Positions 1 through 10,438 of a stretch of 64,000 nucleotides of DNA are shown piece after piece (the stretch's first letter is position 1; the number at the start of each line of letters is the position of its first letter). Origin of the DNA: Globodera rostochiensis (Eukaryota; Nematoda; Chromadorea; Rhabditida; Heteroderidae); assembly GCA_018350325.1 (NCBI GenBank), contig JAEVLN010000004.1, forward strand, positions 2,790,001 through 2,854,000. The letters run 5' to 3'. Below the pieces are notes generated by a model, which was given only the letters and a program-made list of their open reading frames with translations, was not told the origin of the DNA and ran no database searches. The translations under genes and the position numbers were made by a program.

Positions 1-618
1 AAGCCTTCTGGCACAAAAATTTGTTGAAAAAGACCAGGTACAGGCGGCATGGGTACAGATTGGCATTCCGAGGTACAGAATACACAGATACAGCAGATAC
101 AGCTTTTTGAAAATTCTAAACTCTAACCAGCAACAGAAGTAAAGGGCGGAGCTTAAGTAGCCCTAAAGGTATGGGCTGATATATCTACCGTACCACCACA
201 ATACAGGTGCAGACTGTATGTAGTAATTTACAAAGTGATTGAATGTTGAAATAAAGATTCAAAGTCTTTCTGCCCACTTCCGATTCGAATAGTCGAATTT
301 CAAGGTTGTATTTCGATTTCGTATTTTACAATTCAACGCACCCCGGGGGCGGGCGCCGGCGGGTTGTTGGGGGGGGGGGCTTCGGACCGGTAGCCAAAAG
401 AATTTTCTTTTGCCTTACAATTTGGACGGGGTTTAAAAGGGCTTAAATTTTTTGGAAAAGGCTGCCGCGCCATTTCGCCGCCGGGGACTCCGTCGATTTG
501 GTCGATTTTGATCCGTAAAAAAGGCCAATGATTCTTTGTTTTGTACATTTGCGCGGCTCTCTTCGACAATAAACGAAAAGTCAAAAGAATGTTCGATCAC
601 TTTTAGCAATCATTTCTT
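1..618. other. Left-end spacer, 3' of the collagen gene
   Basis: No coding region is recognised. The first 100 bases contain several GGTACAG/GATACAG words, and a similar cluster lies near 19510-19550. A run of 10 G at about 369-380 sits in a GC-rich patch (340-500). The collagen stop codon is at 619-621, so its 3' UTR should lie here. Confidence 0.5.
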
Positions 619-1960
619 TCAGCGTCTGGTCCCGTCTTCGAAGAATACGCCTCCGTCCAATGCACAATATTTTGGGCATATGCCGCGTTCACCGGGAGGC
701 CCCTAAAAATCGTGCATTTTTTTTGCCTCATTTTCCATTCGTTCAATTTGTTCTGTTCTTGCCTGATGTCCGGACTGTCCGTCTTCACCGGACCGGCCTG
801 GCGGCCCGGGCAAACCAGGCGCGCCGGGAGATCCTTGCGGGCCCGGCAACCCCTCACTTCCAGGGCGTCCAGGCTCTCCAATCTCGCCCGGAAACCCGGG
901 AGGGCCCTGAAAAAATGTTAAGTTTTCTGATTGTTTAAAGTGATCGAGATTCTTGGAAATGTTTAGAGAATGAAAGGATTCAGTCTGCTGGATGTGAACC
1001 CTCGGTCACTTACGGGCTCTCCAGGAGCTCCGGAATCGCCTGCAAGGGCTGGCGTCGAAATTGCTGGTCGACCGGGCTCCCCTCGAGGTCCTTCTCTGCC
1101 CAAGTCTCCGGTGTCGCCCTGTTGTCCGGGAGGTCCTTGAGGTCCTGAAGACACAATAAAATTAAATAATTCTTTTCAAAAAACAATTTTTCACCCGGGG
1201 GCCCATCATTGCCGGCACGTCCGGGGTGGCCGATCGGTCCGAGGCTTCCAAAGTCGCCGGCAGGCCCTGGCGGGCCTGGTTGGCCCGGAGGGCACGGAAT
1301 GCATGGCGGCTGGGTCACTTCTTCACACATTCTAAAAAGAGGGCATTTTTTCCTATAAATCAGGGAAATATTTACGCTGGAGGGCGTCCAGGAAATCCGG
1401 GGGATCCGGGCGCCCCCGGACGGCCGGGCACTCCGTAGCGACCCGGCGGGCCTGGCGGTCCGGGCAGTCCCGGCATACAACAGCCTGAAGGTTTAGAATT
1501 TGGCTTCCAAAATTGCCTCTTTTCGTTTGCCTTCGCATTGAAGTCGGCCCGGCGGCGGTGCCTGACGTCGGAAGCGCGTGCCGTTTGAGCTGCCCACAAA
1601 GCGCAAAAGCGACGGCATTCCGTCGCCGGGGAGCGCGTCCTCCGCCTCGGCACTTTGAAGCTCGCCCATCTCCAGCATAACTTCTTTGACGGAAAGCTGA
1701 ACAGAATATAACAAAATAAATATAAACAGAATAATTCTCTCAAAATGCCTTGCAAAAGTCCATTTCGTGCTGTACTCGTTGCTGGACATTGTTGATGTAC
1801 TGGTTGGCCAGCGGCAATGTGATGAATATGGCCAAAATGGCAGCCAATGAGAAGGTCACCGCTGTGCACACCTTTGGCACATATTTAAATTTAAGCAAAA
1901 TGAAAAAAGTATTACCACAAAACGATAGGCCGCCTCTCGGGCTTCCGATTCCACCTTCAT
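619..1960 (-). CDS. Nematode cuticle collagen
   Basis: Structural collagen of the extracellular cuticle, predicted 312 aa. Exons on the minus strand: 1916-1960, 1749-1871, 1531-1696, 1376-1484, 1195-1331, 1014-1144, 763-906, 619-702; all junctions keep phase. The N-terminus ([15 protein letters not shown]) leads into a hydrophobic segment ([14 protein letters not shown]), then a subtilisin-type site FRRQA, a first Cys cluster (CEGCCMPG), a Gly-X-Y block, a second cluster ([15 protein letters not shown]), long interrupted Gly-X-Y blocks, and the classical C-terminus [20 protein letters not shown]. Length and order are normal for the family. Three of seven introns start with GC (AAG|gcattt at 1748, GAAG|gcaaac at 1530, CAG|gcaaga at 762). 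A TTTTTAG site about 20 nt upstream of the ATG would serve as a spliced-leader acceptor. Which collagen subfamily it belongs to is not determined. Confidence 0.94.
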
Positions 1961-3264
1961 TTAAAACGCTAATTTATCTAAAAAGTCGTTCAACTGAGCG
2001 CATGGAATTGACAAATTTTGTCAGAAATATTTTTGAGATTTTTATTAAAAAAAAGTCCACGAGAGATTGGGGTTAGTAATGCCTTGGAGGGGTGGGGCAG
2101 TTCAGAGTCAATTGGGCATCGGGAGAATGGGCAAACCTCCACAAATTCTATCATTTAAATAAAATTAATCCCTTAAAAGATTGGTCACTAATGACAATCT
2201 GTTGGGGAGCAACAACAGCGGCCCCCGATTTATATAAATGATCGTTAAATGTTTTTTATTACGAGCCCCCCTCGGGGCACTGTCTCGTTGAAACACTTCG
2301 TCCGCAAATTGCAGACGCACAAAAAGCCAAAAAGAGCAACATTCCGCCGTGGGGGAGGACCTCCCCTCCCCTCCCCCAGCGGCGGTGGCAGGTTCCAGAG
2401 CGGGACGACCGCCACGCACGGCCCACCTCTCCTCCTCCTCCTCCTCCTGCACATTTTGTGTGGCTTTTGTGGTTGGGTTGGTGAGACGGAGTGCACATGG
2501 CTTTGGGGCTTTGAGGATGGCTCTCTGAACATTCATCGGACGGAGGATGGACGGGGACGGACGACGGAGGGAACGAGTCCGTCACTCCTTCCCCCCGGAG
2601 GGAACGGGTCCGTCCCGTCACCCCCCCCCCCAGCTGTCCGTTCGTCTGAAGGGATGACGGGGGGGGGGCTGAATGCGAAGGGATCGCGAGGACCGGATTT
2701 TGTTTTACATAATTGTAGAGAGAGGGAGGGACCCATCAACCCCCCCCCCCAGGATACTGAATAACAATCAAAGGGAATTGCATGCCCCCCGGCAACAGAA
2801 CAGACACACTCGTCATAATTGCTCCCCCCCCCCCCGCAGCAATTTTTTGTGGAATCGTAAACAACGAATTGTTCGTAATTGTCCGTTCCAGAAAATGACT
2901 TCAGGCAAATGCTTTGATGGCCAAACGTAAAGCTAATTTATAATTCTTTGATTGAAAGAAGACATTGAGCGACAAAAGAAACGAATAAAGAAAGCACAAT
3001 GCGATAGAACAATTTGAGTTTGATATCTTGGACCGTTTTTCTAAGCAATATCACAGTACAAACATTCAAATTATACCCAAAATATTTTTCAATAATACAC
3101 CAGACAGTCCAATAGCAAATTGTCGGAGAAAAGGTTTTCAAAAAAAGAAATCAAAAGTAAATAAATTAAGTGACCTGATCAGCAAAATCAAAGATAAGTA
3201 AATAAATATAATGAATAAAGTGATCAGCATAATCAAAAAAAGTGATCAGCGACCAAATTTATAA
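1961..3264. other. Collagen upstream region / intergenic
   Basis: No gene is supported. Holds the presumed collagen promoter and a GC-rich patch (about 2330-2760) with G/C homopolymers (2619-2631, 2661-2668, 2740-2750, 2824-2837) and CT-rich tracts; open frames there are low-complexity artefacts. From 2930 to 3264 it is AT-rich, with repeated TGATCAGC words near 3175-3275. Confidence 0.5.
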
Positions 3265-5552
3265 TCAGCGACTGTCGGCGCGATGAAAGCGTTCAATGTG
3301 GACGAGATCGTGGGGTGGGAAGAAGGCCGAGTCGTTGTAATCGTCCAGCGTCACTTTCTGCACACTGACACGCAAAGTCTCTCCCAAAGTGTTGGTGAAA
3401 TTGCGAGGGCGAACCTTTTCAAAGGATTCGATATTTATTAATGAGACAATTAATATTTTGGTTAAGCCCACCGGTTCAGGAGCACAATCCACAGAGCACC
3501 AGGGCTTGGTGCAGCCCATCTTGCACATCACTTTCACCGTGTATTTGAACGGCTTGGTGGCTCGTCGAAAAAGCTTTGAATAAAAAGGCCATTACAATAA
3601 TATACAAATCGAAAGGTGTGGTGGAATAAATCGGTAAGCCCAACAAAAAAAAAAGAAAATTCCCATCCGTTGCCTAAATTGGTTGGTCTACGACAAGCAG
3701 TTCAAACTTTGTGGCACTCGTTGATCAGATCCTCCACCGATGCGTGTGGGTTGTGTTTGTCCACAATGCCCTCTTCGTGAAGCATCAGCACGCGTTGGTC
3801 CGTGCAGCGCCAAACGTTGTCCAACTCCTCCTTGGGGTCCAAGTCTTTGTCAGTTACGCTGCCCAAGAACACGTCGACGAGACGCACTCTTTTTGCCGGA
3901 GTCGGAGGGACGGCGGCGACAGCATTTTGGGCGGACGGAAAGGCGGACGGACTGTGCAGCCAGTCCAGCACGTCGGACAGTTTCAGAGACGGAAAGACCT
4001 GAGGGGAAAGGGCACCGCCAATTACAAAACAAACAATGATGTCCGATAGTTTGTTTTACACATCCTCAAAACGTACGGCACAATTAGTCTCCGAATTCGA
4101 TTAAAGCCCCACAAAAAAACATTAAATCTGAATGATTTGCATACCAATTGGGCATCAATTTGGCCCATTAGCGGATTGCCAGGAAAGTAGCGAGTGTGGA
4201 ACATCAAATGTTTGGCTGAACGAATGGGCGGCAAGCGACGCAACGCGGCGGACAAATCGCACAAAAAAAAGAAAAACGAATGAAATTGACTTTTAAAATG
4301 TGAAAATGAAATGTAAATACCGGATACTCGGCATAAGTGGCAAAATGAATGCTGATGGGCCGAAACAATTCGATGAATTGTGCAAATTGTTGCTCGGTGG
4401 CCTCCAAGCCGAACAGCTCAAGAGAGCCACCAGCCAAAAGTTTGGGGTCCAACGCGCGGAAAAACTGCAACAAAAATTGCTCTAATTCTTTCATAAAATA
4501 AAAGTCTTTGTTTCTCGGGGAAAGAAATGGAAAGCGCTCGCTCACCCCAATCAGCGGCTGGTCGACCGTGCACTCCTCAAGCCGAATTTGCGCAATTGGC
4601 CCGTCACTTTCCGACAGCAACACCGGTTTGAGTTGGTCGAGCTTCTGAAGTAGTCCAAAAAATGTTAAAAGCAGAAATCATCAATTTTCGCGAGGAATTC
4701 GAATATTTTAATCTCGAAAGCGCAACACCCACAGTGAAATGGCGCACATTCCCTTCACGGCCCACCAGCAGAATTTGCTTCAGCCACAGTCGGACCAGCA
4801 AAAGCGTAAAGGAAAAGTGCGGCGGCTTAATTTCGGCCGGAGATTGACCGGTGGCCGAGTGCTGTTCGGTCGACGAAGCATTTGGAGACGATGGCGAAAT
4901 GTTCAGTACCTGAAGGGGACGGTTGAGTACCTGGAGGAGGACGAAGTATTTTCGGAATTTTGAATAATTTTTGTCGAAAATACAAAAACCCAAATATATT
5001 TTCCAGTACCATATTGCCGTCACTGATTCAAATTTAAAAGAATAAGGCAGTACGGGTCTGCTGAATTTGTCAATCAAATCACTCGACCTTTTGGCAAGCA
5101 TCGATTTCCTGTCGAATTTGTTCATTGTTCGGGCCGGCGTTGCGGCACTTTTCCAACTCGACGAGAGCATCGACCGCGCCACGCAAGTAAATCGCACGGC
5201 CAAGCCGAAAACGCGCCTTCAAATGGTTCGGGTCCAATGCGAGCGCAGCCCGCGCATCCAAAATGGCCTTCGCAGGTCTGAAAAAATCAAAAAGGTTAAG
5301 CAACCCCCAGGGCGCAACTTTTTTTTTCTCGAACCAAAGGTTCGGTCCAGGGTTCATTCCTCGAACAAACCTGTTGCAAACGATATGGACTTGTGCTCGG
5401 TTGGCGAACGTAGCAGAACTCTTCTCGTACTCCAATGATTTTGTGTACCAGTCGATGGACTCATCGAATTGTCCCTTTCCAAAGCATCGGTTTCCGTTGA
5501 GTCGACAGTTTTCGGCCATTTCTTTAGTGCGATTCGACAATTTGGTGCCCAT
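3265..5552 (-). CDS. TPR-domain protein of unknown function
   Basis: Exons: 5371-5552, 5088-5277, 4733-4930, 4546-4644, 4321-4464, about 4145-4253, 3708-3998, 3472-3573, 3265-3414. The first two exons encode a tetratricopeptide domain (residues about 8-120): KEMAENCRLNGNRCFGKGQF, then ESIDWYTKSLEY and AILDARAALALDPNHLKARF, typical of co-chaperone TPRs. The remaining roughly 330 residues (for example RALDPKLLAGGSLELFG, LKLSDVLDWLHS, CKMGCTKPWCSVDCAPEP) match no family I recognise; a distant F-box-associated fold is only a guess. The start is the ATG at 5552, with TTTTTAAG 22 nt upstream as a likely trans-splice acceptor; an upstream in-frame TTG is ignored. The junction between the 4321-4464 and 4145-4253 exons lacks a canonical phase-matching acceptor, so that point is unresolved. 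The gene lies 178 bp downstream of the coiled-coil gene on the same strand. Confidence 0.72.
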
Positions 5553-5729
5553 TTTATATTCCAATTTCGCTTAAAAACAAAAAAGTTAAAAGTCCATCAA
5601 ATAATGAAAGGGCACGTCCTGTCTGTCGCCCCAACCCCCATAAATTCGGTTCATTCGACAACTCTCGATAGTTTAAGCCAATCAAAGGTTGGGTGAAGGA
5701 CATAACCAATCTGTTCAAAGTGTCACTAA

Positions 5730-6526
5730 CTAACCCGCCTTCAAAGTCGACGTTTTCGTCTTCGACACTGCTGCTGGTGATGAACAACCCGTCATGTTCT
5801 GCTTCTTCAGCTCGGCAACCTCCGCCCGATGCTCGGCCAACTGATGCTCCAATGTTTTGTTTGCCCGCATAAGATTTTCACTAATTTGTTTTCCAATTTA
5901 ATGCTAAAAGAACATTTAGGCACACATTTGCATTCGTTTGTCGGAGAGTTGGGCAGCGAACTCGTCCAATTGCTGTGCACGACAATGTGCCAAGGAGTTG
6001 TCATTTTCCCGTTCTTCGCGTAATTTGTCCCTTAAAAGAAGCCCCATTTTGTCTGTTGGCCACGGGCCGCCATACAACGTACAGTTCTTTCTTGTACTCG
6101 TCGAGCAGCACACGCTGAGCCTGTTCAGCCTCCGAAAGACTCGAACACAATTTGAAGGCGGGCGGGTCAGACAACGAGTTTCGCACCAAATTGCGACTGA
6201 AATAGTAATTATTGTACAAACAGAAATCTCCGTCTTTAAATGGGACGGGATTTTGGGCCAACAACCGACCTCCCGCCCATCTCCACGCATAAAAAACAAA
6301 ATAATTAAAAAAAAGCATCTTACACTTTCGCTTCGGCGTCATTCAACTTGCGCTTCAGCGTCAGAATCTCCCGAACGTGCCCTTCGTTGAGCTCGTCCGC
6401 CTGCTTTGCCTTGTCTTCTGCCCCGCTTAACTGTTCAACGGCATCGGCGAGCCTCGCTCGGCACAACTCCAATTCGTCCTCCTGACGACACTGACTCCGT
6501 TTGTTGCCGTTCGCCTTGTCCCTCAT
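5730..6526 (-). CDS. Small coiled-coil protein
   Basis: Exons 6324-6526, 6083-6196, 5926-6030 and 5730-5880 splice in phase to about 190 aa. Nearly the whole chain is charged heptad-like sequence (EDELELCRARLADAVEQL, SEAEQAQRVLLDEYKKEL, HQLAEHRAEVAELKKQN), so a parallel coiled coil is expected; the last 25 residues are Ser/Thr/Lys rich (SKTKTSTLKAG). No signal peptide or known domain is seen. The start is the ATG at 6526; TTTTTTGTTTTAG about 60 nt upstream looks like a spliced-leader acceptor. An open frame further upstream with a hydrophobic stretch (WMFYGLVGILIGIFFVL, about 6585-6675) cannot be joined in phase and is left out. Function unknown. Confidence 0.75.
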
Positions 6527-6591
6527 GAATGGAGGAAAGAGTTATTCAGCGGATTAGAGGTACTAATACGATTTAATTATACTAAAACAAA

Positions 6592-7258
6592 AAATATACC
6601 AATAAGAATTCCCACCAAACCATAAAACATCCAATTCTTCTCGATGGGCGAATCAAATGACACATTTTTAAGCGACATTTTCTGTCGAGATGGTCTCCGG
6701 CCCATTTATGACAAATGTGTGGGTGGAAAAGGTGAAGAACAGCGGAGAGCTTAAAGCGTAGCCGGGGGAAGCAAAGTACGAAGAGGAGCAAAAGTGACGA
6801 ATGAATGGGAGCAAAAGTGACGAATGAATGAAGTGTGGACGGAAGATCACATTATTCATCGTCGCTTGGGGGGTTGGAAGGTTGTGGCGAGAAAAGGACA
6901 GCCGAAGAGTAGTGGCCAATGGAGGACAAATGCAACAATACGCCGGGGGGGGGGGGGGGAGGAAAGGGAAACGACGCTGCGGGGCATTTGGATGGACGGG
7001 GCGGAGGGAGGGCGTCCGATGTCTAGAGGGGACATTTAAAACATACAATGATAGCAATCATTTTGAATAAATATTATTTGGAACGCCATACCATACCATA
7101 ATTATGCCCTGGTTGGATTATTCAAATATCCATTTTATACAAGAAAAATTGAAGTTTTTAGATAGAACAAATAGTTTGTTACATTTAAAATAAAATAATG
7201 CGAGAAAGCATAGGGTTACAAACAAATTGGAAAAATGAACACAATCTGTGAAAAAGAG
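6592..7258. other. Spacer between RBBP5 and the coiled-coil gene
   Basis: No gene is supported. Contains a run of 12 G (6943-6959) in a GC-rich patch, and a direct repeat of the words GCAAAAGTGACGAATGAATG at 6788-6828. Presumed 3' UTR of the RBBP5 homologue on the right and trans-splice region of the next gene on the left. Confidence 0.45.
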
Positions 7259-10015
7259 TCATTTGGACTTTCTATTCCTATGTGACTTTTGCATGCCGCC
7301 TGCGCCGCCCCGTGCCTTTGCGGACGAGGAGCTCGGTCTGCTGAGCTCCTGACGCAGTTCTGAATGAATTAATGACGTGTGGTGATTAAAGAAACTGGCA
7401 AAGAATTGACAAAGGACGTCATACGACGAACAGAAATTTTTAAAAAGACTCGTCCAACCCTCGTCGCCGGTCTCCAGGTCGGGCCCAACCGGCACAAACC
7501 ACAGCGACTTGCCGCCTTCCACGTCGGTGGAAAAGTCTTCCAGGTCAGATTCGTCGGACGAACACAAATGTGCGGGGGCGGAGACGCGGACAACATCCAA
7601 CACGTCGTCGTCGTCTTCCTGGGAAATTATTGAATTTTATTATGCTAAATTTAATTCTGGGGCAAAAAACGGAATCCATCTTCGACAGAAGTAAAGAATG
7701 TCATAATGCAAAATGCCCTAAATTCACCAGAACGTCCATCTTTTCCTCGCCCACACTGGTGTCCTCGTCGTGCGCATCAAATTCGCCCTCCTTTTCCGCA
7801 TATCTGACGTTCTCCTCTAACTCCGAGAAGTCGGGGGCAAATGCACTCCAATTCTCAACATGGGCCTAAAACATTCGTTTTTCCGGCACCAAATTGGTGA
7901 TCAAAATAAAACAATTTTGAAATGTATTTCTTAAATTGAAAAAACATTTTATTAAAAAAACGTTCGGAAAAAGTAATTTTTTTTTTCAACACCTGCGTCC
8001 ACACCGTGACCGAACCAGCGCCAGCCACCGACAGAATCACCGGTCGATTGGGATGCCATTGCACATCGGCGAGCAGTTCGCCCTAAAAGTCCCGAAAAAT
8101 TCTCTTTAGATATATAATTCGAAAAACAACTCCCAAATCAACCAGCCTTTGACCCGTGCAGTATTTTGACGAGATTGCCAGTGCTGCGCTCCCAAATGTT
8201 CAACGAGTGCGATTTGCTGCTTCCACCGCAAATGTAATCGCCGTCACTGGAGGTGCAAATGCACTTCCACAACGTCTGCACAGAAAAGATTTTATTTATT
8301 TAGACGAATTTATTTGATTAAAATTAATTTTGAAAATGCCCAAAAGATTAAAAAAGAAGCAAACGCTGTGCCGCCTACTCGATTGACAATGTCCTGGAAG
8401 CGTTGGATGGGCTGCACCACGAGGCCCTTTGCGCACAGCAAGTCCTGCAGACGAAAGCACCGAATGGTGCGGTCTTGCGAGTTGGTAAACACAAAATCGT
8501 GACGTCGTGACACCGCAAAACTTTTGATCTGACAAAATTAAAAAAAAATCACAAAAAAAAGTTTCATAAAATAAATGCACTTGCTGGTTGTTGTTTTGAC
8601 GACAAAATGACACCGGTTTTAGTGTTCGCGTGTCATAGACGACAATAAGTCCCTAAATTGATCAGAAAATGGGGAGATCTTCACAAACTGAGTGCAATCG
8701 ATTGAATATCGGTAAAGCTTCAAAAACCCTCCAACTAATCGCGTCCTTTTGCGGTAAGACTCACTCGATTGCTACCGGTGATGATGTGTGCACCGCGCCG
8801 ATCGTACGAAGCAGCGGACACCGCCTCCTCCGCAATGTCGGTATCGTTCAGTTGCAGCCGCGCCTCGCTACCATTGTCGAGATTCTTGACAAGAAAAAAA
8901 CTATCATTTTAATATACAAACGATTGATAAAAAAATTGATTTAAAAACTGCAACATCCACCGTCCTTTACGGGCTATTTGTAAAGATACTCACTTTGACA
9001 ATGGGACTGGAACAGTTGTTTGCTGTGATGAGGATGAGATAGACGAGCATTTGGTTCTCATTTCTAAAAAAGCAAAATATAAGAATAAAAATTCTATCCA
9101 TTAATTTGTTTTCTATAGTAAAAAATAAATATATAACCTCGGGTTGAACATCGCCTGCTGCGCAGTGCAGCCGATGCCAAACTGGAAGTGGTGGATTGGC
9201 TGTGCGGTGTCCAGCACAGCCCACACTTTGACGGACCCATCGACGCCCGACGAAAGCAGCCGTTTCCCGTTGCGTGACCAGCACAATGAAATGATCGGTT
9301 TCACATGGGCATTCCAGGTCTGAAAAATTATTAAATTTTTAATTATTTAAAAAAAAAGGGGGGGGGGTACGAACCCAACCCCGTTTTTAAATTCAGCAAA
9401 GTTTGTAGTTTTATCTCAACGGCCGTTCTCGGGCTGCTTCCAGAATACCTTAACGGCACCTTTGGTGATAAAGTCGTAGATGAACAGGCGTCCGTCCGTG
9501 CTACCCACCGCGACTAGTGTACCAAGCCGATTGAACTTACTAAAAAGTTAAAATGTCATTCCTAAATATCTCATTTCTTTAGTTTTATCAAACCGAAAGG
9601 CCCGACAAAGCCCGCCCGGACAAAAAATTAAAAAAATACACGCTCGGCACTTTCAAACTATCCGAAAAGTTCGTCAGGCCCTTCACGGCGCCTCTTCATT
9701 CTTATTTAAACGGCAGATTTAGGCGGGGGTTGTTTTTTTTCAATGCAAAACCTAAATGTTTAGTATATAACTGATGTAATTTGGGATCTATGATAGGAGG
9801 GATTTTTAAACTTATATGGTACCCGCCTGGACAAAAAAAGAAAAAAATACCCGGCGGAACAATAAATCAAAAAAATACTCAACGGGAAAAGCCAGCTCGG
9901 CCCTTTCCGAACCTTACCAGCAAGTCGCTGCAGCTCCATTGCTGTCCAGACAGCACTCACGCTCCTCTGGGTATGCCATCGCAAAGTTCTTACCCAGAAA
10001 ATCGCCATTCATCAT
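7259..10015 (-). CDS. rbbp-5: RBBP5/SWD1 homologue, COMPASS H3K4 methyltransferase subunit
   Basis: WD40 scaffold of the nuclear SET1/MLL (COMPASS) complex, which methylates histone H3 lysine 4. Exons: 9918-10015, 9449-9539, 9138-9319, 8994-9063, 8765-8884, 8581-8652, 8379-8528, 8147-8275, 7993-8082, 7728-7865, 7459-7618, 7259-7359; predicted 466 aa against 538 in human. Co-linear with human RBBP5: [55 protein letters not shown], the [16 protein letters not shown] and [16 protein letters not shown] blades, then the conserved post-propeller helix [20 protein letters not shown] and the acidic hinge EDDDDVLD followed by [11 protein letters not shown]. The C-terminal tail is shorter and basic (KSHRNRKSK). 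One intron (8083-8146) has a GC donor (TCAAAG|gctggt). The first ATG of an ATG-ATG pair is taken as the start. Confidence 0.95.
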
Positions 10016-10438
10016 CGAGTTTGGTTTTCTGTTTTTCAATTAAAATTTAAATAGTTTTTTAAAGATTTGGACTTTATTTGGGGTACACGTCTTTTTTTTG
10101 TCCTTTATTTGAGATTTCTGGAATTTTTTAAGAATTTTCGTTTAAATTTGAATTAATCTCTAGACAGATGGCCAAATTAATAATTTTCATTTTTTTGAGA
10201 GAAAAAACCAAAGAGGGAACCTTTTCTTTTGCAAAATTTTCTCCGGCGGCGCTTATTGGCAGTGCCGACCCCACCACCCTTAAAGATTGACTTTTTTTCT
10301 CTAGCCCCCCCCCCTAAAAAAAGCTCTGGCTACGCCCTAGCCTATACTGACTTAAGTTTTTTTTGTGCTTTCTCCGATCTGCTGCAGTTCATTTATTATT
10401 TGTTCGCATAAAATTTTCTTTTATTTTCTTCTTAAGAT
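10016..10438. other. Divergent promoter region between RBBP5 and ABCA genes
   Basis: About 420 bp separates the two start codons, so it must hold both promoters. It carries a truncated copy of the hAT-like MITE (see 10280-10338). A run TTATTTTCTTCTTAAG ends 2 nt before the ABCA ATG and fits a spliced-leader acceptor for that gene. Confidence 0.55.
10280..10338. mobile_element. Truncated hAT-like MITE (right half)
   Basis: The order GACTTTTT, poly-C run, AAAAAAAG, CTGGCTACGCCCTA matches the right half of the complete element at 10846-10944. The left terminal repeat is missing, so this is a remnant in the shared promoter. Confidence 0.6.

Noticed and set aside
2165..2764. Overlapping open frames of 95-171 codons
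   Set aside because: GC-rich, all six frames open at once, repetitive composition, no recognisable domain.
6585..6679. Possible signal-anchor first exon (WMFYGLVGILIG) for the coiled-coil gene
   Set aside because: No donor gives the phase needed to join the next exon, and a good trans-splice acceptor lies within this stretch, before the ATG at 6526.
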